DNA of 57,616 nucleotides from the IMG/VR virus record IMGVR_UViG_3300020463_000024, positions 1 through 57,616 of that record; one strand, given 5' to 3'. The stretch is from a virus. The translations under genes and the position numbers were made by a program. Of this stretch, positions 5,988 through 13,105 are shown one piece after another; the first letter of the stretch is position 1; each line of letters begins with the position of its first letter. Under the pieces are notes generated by a model. The model did no database searches and was not told the DNA's origin. It saw only the letters and a list, made by a program, of their open reading frames with translations.

Positions 5988-6998
5988 ATGACACAAAAAA
6001 TAAAAATACTATCAGGCAGTTACAAGATCAGAGGCAAGGAAGTAGAACTTGCGGGAATGGTCTTTCCAATGGTAGAAGCATTTAAGGTAGGCGCACAAGG
6101 CGGCTACGTAACAGTTGATGGAACAGCAGTTGCTGGCTTCCCAGACAGAAACATCAAGATCAAAGTTGATGCTGAGGATGCATATCAACATGTTAACAGT
6201 AACACAAAGATCACTAAACGTGAAGAGTCAGATGAAGAGACCATAGAACGTTTACGTGAGAGGTTTAGTATACTTGAGGACATGACCAGAGCCTGTAAGA
6301 AAGGTGATGTACGTGCAATGATCGTATCAGGACCTCCAGGGGTTGGTAAGAGTTTTGGTGTAGAGAAAGTGCTTGGCAAGCATGACATGATCGCCACACT
6401 CGGAGAACGTCCACCCAAGTACCAAGTTGTCAAGGGCGCGATGAGTGCAATCGGACTCTACTGTAAGTTGTACAACTATGCAGACAAAGACAATGTATTG
6501 GTGTTTGATGACTGTGACTCAGTACTACAGGACGACCTTAGTCTTAACATTTTAAAAGCCGCACTTGATTCTAAGAAGAACAGGACCATTCACTGGAACA
6601 CTGATTCATTCAAGTTGCGAAACGAGGGTGTGCCAGATTCATTCCAGTTCAAAGGCAGTGCGATCTTTATCACCAACATAAAATTTGACAACGTTAAGAG
6701 CAAGAAGCTCAGGGATCATTTGGAAGCACTTGAATCGCGTTGTCACTACATTGATCTAACCATAGACACTGAACGAGAGAAGATGCTGAGAATCAAGCAG
6801 ATCGTTACAGATGGCATGCTCAATGAATATCAATTTACCACAGAGCAACACGAGGCAGTGGTAGACTTCATAGACATCAATAAGTCTAAGTTGAGGGAAC
6901 TGTCTCTGAGAACTGTTCTGAAGGTAGCAGATCTCGCTAAAGCATTTCCAGCAAATTGGGAAGCGATGGCTGAGAGTACAGTGTTACAAAGAGCATAG
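5988..6998 (+). CDS. AAA+ ATPase
   Basis: A 336-residue protein. Walker A GPPGVGKS lies at about 115-122 and Walker B VLVFDDCD at about 170-177. The sensor-1-like segment is GSAIFITNI, near residue 226. The first ~90 residues are beta-rich and not part of the ATPase core; the C-terminal ~70 form a helical lid. It is the largest early-region gene, alone behind its own promoter and followed by a strong hairpin. Partner and substrate are unknown; remodelling of a host or replication complex is possible. Confidence 0.85.
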   Translation: MTQKIKILSGSYKIRGKEVELAGMVFPMVEAFKVGAQGGYVTVDGTAVAGFPDRNIKIKVDAEDAYQHVNSNTKITKREESDEETIERLRERFSILEDMTRACKKGDVRAMIVSGPPGVGKSFGVEKVLGKHDMIATLGERPPKYQVVKGAMSAIGLYCKLYNYADKDNVLVFDDCDSVLQDDLSLNILKAALDSKKNRTIHWNTDSFKLRNEGVPDSFQFKGSAIFITNIKFDNVKSKKLRDHLEALESRCHYIDLTIDTEREKMLRIKQIVTDGMLNEYQFTTEQHEAVVDFIDINKSKLRELSLRTVLKVADLAKAFPANWEAMAESTVLQRA

Positions 6999-7022
6999 CC
7001 CTCACGCTCCAACACTGTATTA

Positions 7023-7056
7023 GAAACCCAGTAATGTGCCCTCGTTACTGGGTTTC
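7023..7056 (+). terminator. hairpin after the AAA+ gene, probable terminator
   Basis: A perfect 12-bp stem GAAACCCAGTAA/TTACTGGGTTTC (7023-7034 with 7045-7056) has a 10-nt loop. The T-tract is interrupted (ACTTTG), so it could also be an RNA-stabilising hairpin. Confidence 0.65.
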
Positions 7057-7118
7057 ACTTTGAACAAAACCCCAGCAAAACAGCGACAAAAAAGATTGAA
7101 AAATACCACACATTTTGG

Positions 7119-7147
7119 TTGACCTTTGATCCTTTTGAATGTATACT
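7119..7147 (+). promoter_or_regulatory. early sigma70-like promoter
   Basis: TTGACC at 7119-7124, 17-bp spacer, TATACT at 7142-7147. It drives the gene at 7178. Confidence 0.82.
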
Positions 7148-7177
7148 GTAAGTATAACAATTAGGAAAGGGCACTAA

Positions 7178-7480
7178 ATGATTAAAGTTTACCAAGTAGG
7201 ACACGAAGCACACAAGAGCATGTATCCAAACACACCATTCAGTTATGGCATGGGATTCGATCCTGTGGCCAACATCAAGCATTACGAACACGTGGCCAAT
7301 TTGGATTGCGAAGATCTAAACGAAGCATTCCAAATAGGCAACATAGGACCCGAAGAGGCCTACACAAGATTCAAGCCAATGCACTCTTTGAGTGTAGGAG
7401 ATATCCTGGTTACAGAGGATGATGCAGTTCACATAGTAGCGAACTGTGGCTTTGATAAGTTGGAGAACGTCAGCCTTTAG
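7178..7480 (+). CDS. YodL-like domain protein
   Basis: A 100-residue protein. An N-terminal IKVYQV strand is followed by YEHVANLDCEDLNEAF, and near the C-terminus SLSVGDILV is followed by HIVANCGF. This order resembles the YodL-like domain of many phage and mobile-element proteins, whose function is unknown. The ribosome site is GGAAAGGGCA, slightly different from the neighbours. The domain call is moderate. Confidence 0.7.
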   Translation: MIKVYQVGHEAHKSMYPNTPFSYGMGFDPVANIKHYEHVANLDCEDLNEAFQIGNIGPEEAYTRFKPMHSLSVGDILVTEDDAVHIVANCGFDKLENVSL

Positions 7481-7483
7481 GGG

Positions 7484-7512
7484 TTGACTTCTTCTTATTT
7501 TGACTGTAATAT
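7484..7512 (+). promoter_or_regulatory. early sigma70-like promoter
   Basis: TTGACT at 7484-7489, 17-bp spacer, TAATAT at 7507-7512 with TATAAT overlapping at 7510. It drives the gene at 7545. Confidence 0.72.
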
Positions 7513-7544
7513 AATACTATAAACTAACAAAGAGGGCATACAAT

Positions 7545-7892
7545 ATGAACATACAAGACTTACACACAAACGCAACTATCTCAGCAAAGAAAGCAGTGAG
7601 CGATTACCTTGCAGATTGGAACACTAAGACTGGTGGCAACGAGTACGGCGAGCCAATGTACTGTGGCTTTGCGTGGGTTGATGTCGCTGTAGAGAGAACC
7701 AACAGCAAGGAAGCCAAACTGCTCGAGAGCATAGGCTTCAAGAAGTCATACAGACGTAAGACAATGACGCTGTGGGATCCCGCACAGCATAGGGGACAGA
7801 GCATGGACTGTAAAGAGCAGGGTGCTTATGCGTATGCCGACGTGCTAAGACAGGCTGGCTTTAGAGCGAGTGCTGGTAGCAGAGCGGACTAA
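7545..7892 (+). CDS. conserved phage hypothetical protein
   Basis: A 115-residue protein. The segments YCGFAWVDV, ESIGFKKSY and the C-terminal GAYAYADVLRQAGF...SRAD look like a small conserved phage protein with no known function. The ATG follows GAGGGCATACAAT. It is the last gene of the individually promoted early series and is followed by a strong terminator. Confidence 0.78.
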   Translation: MNIQDLHTNATISAKKAVSDYLADWNTKTGGNEYGEPMYCGFAWVDVAVERTNSKEAKLLESIGFKKSYRRKTMTLWDPAQHRGQSMDCKEQGAYAYADVLRQAGFRASAGSRAD

Positions 7893-7922
7893 CGAATCCG
7901 GACACACTCCGTAAGAGTGGGA

Positions 7923-7952
7923 AATGGGCAGGGAGACTTGCCCATTTTTTTT
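7923..7952 (+). terminator. rho-independent terminator closing the early series
   Basis: AATGGGCA (7923-7930) pairs with TGCCCATT (7939-7946), loop 8 nt, inside a run of eight T (7945-7952). Confidence 0.88.
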
Positions 7953-8137
7953 GACAAGAATTTCTCATCGGGGCATATCAAAAATAAAAAATCTTTTCGA
8001 GGGGTCGGGGCATAGTAACGATATTTTGAAACTGTGTTAGAGCAGAGCAGGGGTCACAGAATCACCACCTCAAAGACCTAAGTACTTCAGTTAAATTTTT
8101 CGCAGTTCATATGTTTTGGGTACAGACCCCATTTCAC
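7953..8137. other. gene-free stretch between early series and late-type small genes
   Basis: I see no convincing ORF. It contains the 10-bp direct repeat TCGGGGCATA at 7968-7977 and 8005-8014, and the first copy of a ~55-bp repeat (8079-8134). Confidence 0.4.
8079..8134 (+). repeat. ~55-bp imperfect direct repeat, copy A
   Basis: The order is TAAGTACTTC, then TTAAATTTTT, CGCA, TTTTGGGT, AGACCCCATTT. It matches the copy at 8326-8380 in order and spacing. The GGGT...ACCC part can form a short hairpin. It lies just upstream of the gene at 8151. Confidence 0.6.
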
Positions 8138-8145
8138 AGTAAATA
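8138..8145 (+). promoter_or_regulatory. late promoter octamer AGTAAATA
   Basis: A T4-late-type element. Exactly 5 nt separate it from the ATG at 8151, so the transcript would start at or near the start codon. Confidence 0.55.
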
Positions 8146-8150
8146 CAGTT

Positions 8151-8339
8151 ATGAACAAGAGTGAGCCTTCCACAACCTACGAGTACAGTACACAACGCAT
8201 ACAACACATACGTGAGCGTCTTGAAACTGTAGTAGAAGAGTTCTATAGTTCATATGCAGATTGTGCGAGTACGGGCAGAGTACAGACTATTAAGAACAGG
8301 ATCAAAAGGTTCCCTCTAAATACGTTAAGTACTTCGTAA
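8151..8339 (+). CDS. small helical hypothetical protein
   Basis: A 62-residue protein: a charged helix (residues 13-40) and a basic C-terminus (KNRIKRF). There is no Shine-Dalgarno; instead AGTAAATA-N5-ATG precedes it. Its 3' end runs into repeat copy B. Function unknown. Confidence 0.5.
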   Translation: MNKSEPSTTYEYSTQRIQHIRERLETVVEEFYSSYADCASTGRVQTIKNRIKRFPLNTLSTS

Positions 8340-8380
8340 AATTTTTACGCACAGAATTTTTTTGGGTTGTAGACCCATTT
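8326..8380 (+). repeat. ~55-bp imperfect direct repeat, copy B
   Basis: The second copy of the element at 8079-8134: TAAGTACTTC, AAAATTTTT, CGCA, TTTTGGGTTG, TAGACCCATTT. It precedes the gene at 8391. Confidence 0.6.
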
Positions 8381-8390
8381 GGAGTATAAC

Positions 8391-8513
8391 ATGGACGAAC
8401 TTATACTATATCAATACAAGCAGTATCTTATTGCTTACATAACTATCAACAACTACAGTGTGGCACATGCAAGGGCTATATTAGCAGGCGAGCACTACAA
8501 GTATGTCGCGTAA
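8391..8513 (+). CDS. 40-residue hypothetical protein
   Basis: A short ORF rich in Tyr and Ile with a possible amphipathic helix. It starts 10 nt after repeat copy B (upstream GGAGTATAAC gives GGAG as ribosome site). It overlaps the next gene by 11 nt. Function unknown. Confidence 0.5.
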   Translation: MDELILYQYKQYLIAYITINNYSVAHARAILAGEHYKYVA

Positions 8514-8709
8514 CCAATACTGTGCATACACACTTGACAAGCCAAGCATGAGTCTCGCATTCAAACTCATACGCAAATATCAATTCGACTTCGAAGTGCA
8601 TGTCAATCGCACACGCTTTTGGGTGGACAACTCACACAAGATGAATCCATTCATAGCACTGCGTTTCAAATGCATAGACAAGGAAAAGGATCATTTCATT
8701 GGAATATAG
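8503..8709 (+). CDS. hypothetical protein
   Basis: A 68-residue basic protein of beta-type composition with no recognised domain. The start lies inside the end of the preceding ORF, and the stop TAG abuts the next ATG, so 8391-8976 reads as one translationally coupled unit. Confidence 0.6.
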   Translation: MSRNQYCAYTLDKPSMSLAFKLIRKYQFDFEVHVNRTRFWVDNSHKMNPFIALRFKCIDKEKDHFIGI

Positions 8710-8976
8710 ATGTACTGCATAGAGCTCAACTACACCAAGAGCCAACGACAACTGGACTTTGTGGTAATGGACAGTCACACGCACTGTGCTGGTACCACAC
8801 TGCTCGTGGATCACAACATATACACCACACAACTCGATCACTGTACGCTCGTGTTTGAGAGTCACAAGGACGCAGTGTTCAGTTTGCTCGTACTAAACTC
8901 CCCTCTATACGAATGTTGTCTGCGTGAAACTACAGACGGGTTGAACCACAGTGGAAGATACAGTAACTACAGTTAG
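8710..8976 (+). CDS. hypothetical protein
   Basis: An 88-residue protein with several His and Cys residues. No known metal-site spacing is clear and I do not recognise a family. The ATG abuts the previous stop. Expression probably depends on the upstream coupled genes. Confidence 0.6.
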   Translation: MYCIELNYTKSQRQLDFVVMDSHTHCAGTTLLVDHNIYTTQLDHCTLVFESHKDAVFSLLVLNSPLYECCLRETTDGLNHSGRYSNYS

Positions 8977-9028
8977 GCACAATAGACAGCCAAGGGGCAA
9001 AACCTGCTTACCGATCTTTGCTACCGCA

Positions 9029-9098
9029 GTGCTTCGCACGTTCTAAAAAAACCGCGTACCGCTGTGCGGCTATAATCTGGCGCTTTACCGCTTCGCGG
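9029..9098. repeat. cluster of three short GC-rich hairpins
   Basis: GTGC-TTC-GCAC at 9029-9039, CCGC-TGT-GCGG at 9059-9069 and CCGC-TTC-GCGG at 9088-9098, each with a 3-nt loop, in an otherwise AT-rich gap (8977-9112). No gene is visible here. Confidence 0.55.
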
Positions 9099-9112
9099 GA
9101 TAACTACAGTAC

Positions 9113-9361
9113 ATGAACTTGAACTCTAAAAAGATATGGATACTACTTGCTGTCATGCTCGTGATGCTGAGTTTCTATGGTTGTGTGAGTCCCACAAAGG
9201 TTGCTGAAAACGATAGCCATGTGATCGAAAAGGAATGGAACGATGTTGACTCAGAACAGGCGGATACCGTTGAGGATCAAGAGAGACCTGGTCCTACCAA
9301 CTTCCAGGGCATAGCGGATATACTTGGATGTATGTTTGCACCGCACACTTGCAACAAATAG
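9113..9361 (+). CDS. small lipoprotein
   Basis: An 82-residue protein. The N-terminus is basic then hydrophobic (residues 7-22), ending in the lipobox FYGC with the lipid Cys at about 24. The mature part is acidic and ends with a Cys pair region. It probably lies in the host envelope; superinfection exclusion and lysis are both possible. No Shine-Dalgarno is obvious. Confidence 0.65.
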   Translation: MNLNSKKIWILLAVMLVMLSFYGCVSPTKVAENDSHVIEKEWNDVDSEQADTVEDQERPGPTNFQGIADILGCMFAPHTCNK

Positions 9362-9416
9362 TTTAGAGCAAATCACCTATAAACACACCATTATACACGA
9401 TCTACCCTGTTGACCT

Positions 9417-9424
9417 TTTAAATA
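9417..9424 (+). promoter_or_regulatory. possible late promoter octamer TTTAAATA
   Basis: A TAAATA element in the gap 9362-9551, about 128 bp before the ATG at 9552. A weak TTGACC lies at 9410. Only a candidate. Confidence 0.35.
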
Positions 9425-9551
9425 CAACTGTAAACAGTGTTCGAGAGCACGTCTTAATGAAGTAACAAAGACCCTTTTAAAACAGTGAGGTCATATGTAA
9501 GAAGCTCAACTGCTACACCAAAAGCATAAGTACTCTTTAAAAAGGGGATTT

Positions 9552-9746
9552 ATGGCAGGAATAAAACAACGTGGGATCGTGAGTATACATATACCCAAGA
9601 CCTACAAGGGCGAGCCAGTTAAGCCTTGTCGTTACATAGGCAGTAACGGAGGTAAAGGATTCATGACAGGTACTGTTGTATCAACAGGAGAACTTGTGTG
9701 GGAACCTGGTGCTGACAGACCTACGCCTTGGCGCACTATCAGTTAG
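9552..9746 (+). CDS. small basic hypothetical protein
   Basis: A 64-residue basic protein of beta-type composition (Lys/Gly/Thr-rich), no family recognised. The ribosome site is AAGGGGATTT. TAAGTACT, as in the upstream repeats, occurs at 9527. It is the last + strand gene before the strand switch; its stop is 6 nt from the convergent PAAR gene. Confidence 0.6.
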   Translation: MAGIKQRGIVSIHIPKTYKGEPVKPCRYIGSNGGKGFMTGTVVSTGELVWEPGADRPTPWRTIS

Positions 9747-9752
9747 TGTTTA

Positions 9753-10043
9753 TCAAGGACCAGCGAAAACATTTGGACTACCCGCGGCTACACTCGTACA
9801 GCCTGCGATAGCGTCTCCTACTCTTCCCGTTCCTACATTGTTGGTGATAACTGTGGGACTGCCCACAGCAATTGGTGCTGAGTGACTTGGACATGGCACA
9901 CCCGGTAACAGATGACCAGTGTTGTCATCGCCCTGTCTTGACACAGGTATGTTGTTGGCAAATACATTACCACTTCCCACTGCTCTGGTCATTCCTGAAC
10001 AGTGTGCAACATCTGCATCACCTATTCGTGTTACTGCTGGCAT
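9753..10043 (-). CDS. PAAR-domain tail spike tip protein
   Basis: A 96-residue protein with the PAAR pattern: MPAVTRIGDADVAHCSG, then repeated Gly-rich turns (VGSGNVFANNIPVSRQGD, VGSPTVITNN, AAGSPNVFAG) and regularly placed His/Cys residues. PAAR proteins form the sharpened metal-bound cone at the tip of the central spike (T4 gp5.4 role). Its start overlaps the upstream stop in TAATG, so it is coupled to the zinc-finger gene. Confidence 0.88.
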   Translation of the reverse strand: MPAVTRIGDADVAHCSGMTRAVGSGNVFANNIPVSRQGDDNTGHLLPGVPCPSHSAPIAVGSPTVITNNVGTGRVGDAIAGCTSVAAGSPNVFAGP

Positions 10044-10183
10044 TATGCTTTCTCCAACACGTACTTGATGTTGCAGTAGCCACAGATGGCTTCACCATTT
10101 TTCAGTGTGTAGTATACCTTAGGATGATCATCGTTCTCTCCTGTGCATGAGATGTGTTCTTCAGTTACATAAACAGTTTTCAT
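10043..10183 (-). CDS. small zinc-finger protein
   Basis: A 46-residue protein. ISCTGENDDHP, then YCNIKY with CGYC, gives a C...H...CxxC set like the small CHCC-type zinc finger. GAGGGAG is 6 nt upstream of the ATG at 10183, which selects this start over a longer frame. It overlaps the upstream stop in ATGA. Function unknown. Confidence 0.7.
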   Translation of the reverse strand: MKTVYVTEEHISCTGENDDHPKVYYTLKNGEAICGYCNIKYVLEKA

Positions 10184-10374
10184 TTTTTCTCCCTCTTTAC
10201 AAGTTCTTGTAATCTTGTGTTCCACTGACCCATCTCTTGATGTTGTTGTTCAGTGTGCGGTGGCTCTGGCATAGTGGGTGCAAATTCGATCACATGTTCA
10301 AACACTTGTGGGATATCCTCCCATTGTGTGTATGTCTCGAGTTCGCCATTCCTCATTATAACAAAACGGTGCAT
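10180..10374 (-). CDS. small hypothetical protein, possibly virion-associated
   Basis: A 64-residue protein. The ATG at 10374 is the first after the stop of the upstream oxygenase; longer frames overlap that gene extensively. The C-terminal half is a Gln/Glu-rich helix. A late octamer ACTAAATA ends 4 nt upstream, suggesting late expression together with the PAAR gene. Confidence 0.6.
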   Translation of the reverse strand: MHRFVIMRNGELETYTQWEDIPQVFEHVIEFAPTMPEPPHTEQQHQEMGQWNTRLQELVKREKK

Positions 10375-10378
10375 ACTG

Positions 10379-10386
10379 TATTTAGT
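10379..10386 (-). promoter_or_regulatory. late promoter octamer ACTAAATA
   Basis: It ends 4 nt before the ATG at 10374 and overlaps the stop codon of the oxygenase gene. It would drive 10374-9753. Confidence 0.55.
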
Positions 10387-10963
10387 GAGTAAATTCGAGC
10401 CAAGTAGTGATACAATACTTGTCGCCGGACAATGGTGGGTTACCTCTGTGGGTATGTGTATATCCTGCGGGACAAAACATGACTCGCCCAGCTCGGGCAT
10501 CAATCCTACGGCTCTGATATAAAAATTCAGTTTCACCTCCTTGTTCAACGGTGTTTAAGTAAACCATTGCAAGTATGGCACGCTGTCCTGTATCCCTACT
10601 TGCATGTTCACAGTGCCATATGTGATAACCTTCACTGGGACGAGTATGCTGTATCTTAATGCTGTGACTCAACTGTATGGGATTGACATTTTCAAATATA
10701 CCAAACTCACTGACATAATCATCTACACATCTGTGTATGCAATCATAATAAGGTTTGAGTAGTTTATTCATGCTGAGGGCAAAAGTACCAGTCTCCCCTT
10801 CGTCATAGAGCATAGCACCGTCCTTGTTTAATTTTGGTGCTTGTTCATTTGCAGTTTGGCGATTCAGTATACGTGTACCCTGTTGTTGATTGTAATAATC
10901 AATCACAGTTTGACAGTATTCTGTATCCAATTCGTTGTCCCATGTTTTAATAAAGTCTTGCAT
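10382..10963 (-). CDS. 2OG-Fe(II) oxygenase, prolyl-4-hydroxylase-like
   Basis: A 193-residue protein. The double-stranded beta-helix core is in the C-terminal half: YHIWHCEH supplies the proximal ligands (HxE in place of the usual HxD), GGETEF follows, and THTHRG plus a downstream basic residue supply the distal His and 2OG contact. An ATG two codons upstream (10969) is possible, but a perfect TATAAATA overlaps it, so I choose 10963. The substrate is unknown; protein-residue hydroxylation is the family norm. Confidence 0.82.
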   Translation of the reverse strand: MQDFIKTWDNELDTEYCQTVIDYYNQQQGTRILNRQTANEQAPKLNKDGAMLYDEGETGTFALSMNKLLKPYYDCIHRCVDDYVSEFGIFENVNPIQLSHSIKIQHTRPSEGYHIWHCEHASRDTGQRAILAMVYLNTVEQGGETEFLYQSRRIDARAGRVMFCPAGYTHTHRGNPPLSGDKYCITTWLEFTH

Positions 10964-10968
10964 AAACA

Positions 10969-10976
10969 TATTTATA
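10969..10976 (-). promoter_or_regulatory. perfect late promoter octamer TATAAATA
   Basis: The T4 late consensus on the - strand, ending 5 nt before the ATG at 10963. The predicted transcript starts at or next to that ATG. Confidence 0.75.
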
Positions 10977-11163
10977 TGCGTACTTAATAGGTGTGTTAAA
11001 AGCGGTTAAACAGCCGTTGCTCGTGTAAAAACACTAAAAGAGTACAAATGTATGCGAAACCTGTTAAGTCGACAAATAAGAGCCATATAGGGGTGGTTTT
11101 TGTGCATTTACGATGTCTGTCGCACTGGGGTGTTTTTACCCACGATGTTTAATATTTTTGTTT

Positions 11164-11706
11164 TTAGGATAATTTCCAAACACTGTTGATACTAACACGC
11201 ATGGGCCAATCAGAGGGTGGATTGCCGGCATGCGGAATACTTGAATCAAATATCACAGCACGATTGGGTTTGTACTCCACTGTACGTGAAGGATTGACTA
11301 TGTCAACTTGCTGTTCCCAGAAACGGAGGTCTCCGTCACTGCCAAAGGGCCACCATACAATACTCTGCAATCGTTCTGTGTCATCTGCGATCATATCGCA
11401 ATCTCGATGTGGGTATTGTTTACTTGCTGGTGTTGTACCATTTAGTCTAAGTACTTCAAGTTGTTTTGGTCCACCGGGTAATAGTTCAAGTGCAAAACAA
11501 CTTGCCATTACGTTTGATAAACCTTTTAGTGGATCTTCCATTTCTGGATAGTTCTTGTGCCAAAGCATACAGTTGTAATAGTTTTCATACTCATCTTCGT
11601 ATGCACTCTTTATCCTGCCATACTCCCACTGCTTACAATTTGATATGCTCTGTTGGATTGTGGTTAGTAGCCATTTAGGAAATACATCGTCTACTATCTT
11701 AATCAT
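11164..11706 (-). CDS. 2OG-Fe(II) oxygenase
   Basis: A 180-residue protein. HRDCD supplies the HxD iron ligands, and SSIPHAGNPPSDWPMRVSI supplies the distal His and the Arg that binds 2-oxoglutarate. The start overlaps the end of the gp41 gene by 8 nt (AATGATTAA); the longer frame starting at 11721 lacks a ribosome site. It is co-transcribed with the helicase. Substrate unknown. The 10977-11163 gap after it shows only AT-rich sequence and no clear terminator. Confidence 0.83.
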   Translation of the reverse strand: MIKIVDDVFPKWLLTTIQQSISNCKQWEYGRIKSAYEDEYENYYNCMLWHKNYPEMEDPLKGLSNVMASCFALELLPGGPKQLEVLRLNGTTPASKQYPHRDCDMIADDTERLQSIVWWPFGSDGDLRFWEQQVDIVNPSRTVEYKPNRAVIFDSSIPHAGNPPSDWPMRVSINSVWKLS

Positions 11707-13105
11707 TGCCAAGGTTTCCAATGAACTGTCTCAGTTTAGTACTGTCAGTGTCTGCTCTTACTTTCTTGACAGGATCACCTGCATCAGGTTCTGGTGGCTC
11801 TGATGTGTCAGTCGTTCTTTGTAAACCTTTTAGTACCGAACTACCTGTGCTACTTGAATAGTTCGATGTGTCATCATCTTCTTCAAGATCTCTAATACGC
11901 AAACTGTCAATATCAAAATCTAAATCTATCTTTGCACCAACACCACTACTACTTCTTGTTTTCATAAGTTGTATCTGATATCTACCACGTTCACGCATTG
12001 CTCTACTTGTAAAGATACCAATCACGTTATCTGCTGTTTGTATCTTAGATAGTCCGCCACTAATGTGCGAATGATCAAATTCTATTTCTTCTACTGCACC
12101 TCTGTTCAACTGTGCCGCAGTTACAAACACACAACCTAATTCCATTGCAAGGTTACGCAGTTCTTCAGATACAAATTTATCTTTAATAAACAAATCACTT
12201 GGCGATACTTTTCTACTCATAGGCATCATCAAGTCTAAGTAGTCAACCAACAGTACATCAATCTTACGTCCTGTCTTAATCTCATACTCTTTCAAATAAC
12301 TTCTAATGTCGTTTGTGTTCTTACCACTTGGCATATACTTGACTTGGAATGCTCCAGCCTTCTTACCAATTAGTTTAACCTTCATCTCAACTCCATCAAG
12401 ATCTTTAAATATTTCTTTTGTTGGAATGTCTGTAAACATACTGTCAACACGCATTGCTACCAATGCCTCACTTAATTCAAAAGTTAGATAACAAACGTTC
12501 ATACCGTTCAATGCCCAGTTCACTCCTAAGTTTGCCAAGAACAAACTCTTACCTGCTCCTGATCCACCTGCAAAAATGTTTAGTTCTCCTCTATTGAATC
12601 CGCCAAACAGTTTTCTATCAAGTGTACTCCAACCTGTGCTTACTTGCCCATTGTTATCTTTTAGTCCAAGCAGTCTTGCTTTAGGATTGTCAAAGTAATC
12701 AATACCTAAGTCTTTTTGTAGTCCTACTTGTATTGCATTCTTAACTTTGTCTTCTACAGGACCATACTCACCTTTTTCAAGTAGTTCTGCACTTTCAAGT
12801 ATTGCACGTTCAAGACCTTTGTGTCTTGTAAATGTTTCAAACTCTGCAAGTAACCAATCATAATGTTCTTCACGTAGTCCTTCTGGAATTTTAAGATTTA
12901 CATTACAACTTGCGTTAACCATTTCTTCTGTAGGCAATGCATTGTGTTCTGTAACATAGTTGTTCATAAACTCTGCCGCACCTTGTAATTTACGATCGAA
13001 TAAAGTATGATCAAAGATAGTCTGACAACGCACAAATGATTGTGCATCACTCAACATCATTTGCAGATATACTTTCTGCACATCATAACCATACTCTTTA
13101 TTCAT
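11699..13105 (-). CDS. 41: replicative DNA helicase, DnaB type (T4 gp41)
   Basis: A 468-residue protein. The N-terminal ~130 residues form the helical primase-interaction region. The RecA-like motor follows, with Walker A GGSGAGKS at about 180-187 and Walker B VLLVDYLD at about 288. An AQLNRG segment further on matches the DnaB family. The C-terminus (last ~60) is charged and disordered. ATG 13105 shares an A with the upstream stop (TGATG). Its own sigma70-like promoter lies in the end of the carbamoyltransferase gene. It works with the gp61 primase encoded nearby. Confidence 0.93.
   Translation of the reverse strand: MNKEYGYDVQKVYLQMMLSDAQSFVRCQTIFDHTLFDRKLQGAAEFMNNYVTEHNALPTEEMVNASCNVNLKIPEGLREEHYDWLLAEFETFTRHKGLERAILESAELLEKGEYGPVEDKVKNAIQVGLQKDLGIDYFDNPKARLLGLKDNNGQVSTGWSTLDRKLFGGFNRGELNIFAGGSGAGKSLFLANLGVNWALNGMNVCYLTFELSEALVAMRVDSMFTDIPTKEIFKDLDGVEMKVKLIGKKAGAFQVKYMPSGKNTNDIRSYLKEYEIKTGRKIDVLLVDYLDLMMPMSRKVSPSDLFIKDKFVSEELRNLAMELGCVFVTAAQLNRGAVEEIEFDHSHISGGLSKIQTADNVIGIFTSRAMRERGRYQIQLMKTRSSSGVGAKIDLDFDIDSLRIRDLEEDDDTSNYSSSTGSSVLKGLQRTTDTSEPPEPDAGDPVKKVRADTDSTKLRQFIGNLGND

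Noticed and set aside
7951-7979. TTGACA at 7951 as another early promoter
   Set aside because: It arises from the T-run of the terminator; the hexamer at 17 bp is CATATC and no gene starts within 150 bp.
9410-9436. TTGACC with TAAACA as a sigma70 promoter for 9552
   Set aside because: Spacer of 15 bp and a poor -10; kept only as a weak late-element candidate (TTTAAATA).
1-9746. Lysogeny functions (integrase, repressor, att site)
   Set aside because: No recombinase or repressor-like gene and no tRNA-end duplication; the gene set is that of a lytic T4-like phage.
10970-11163. Gap with GTGTaaaaACAC and imperfect GCGG/CCG pairings, considered as a terminator for the 11164 gene
   Set aside because: The stems have mismatches and no T-run at the right place; I could not support a terminator or gene.
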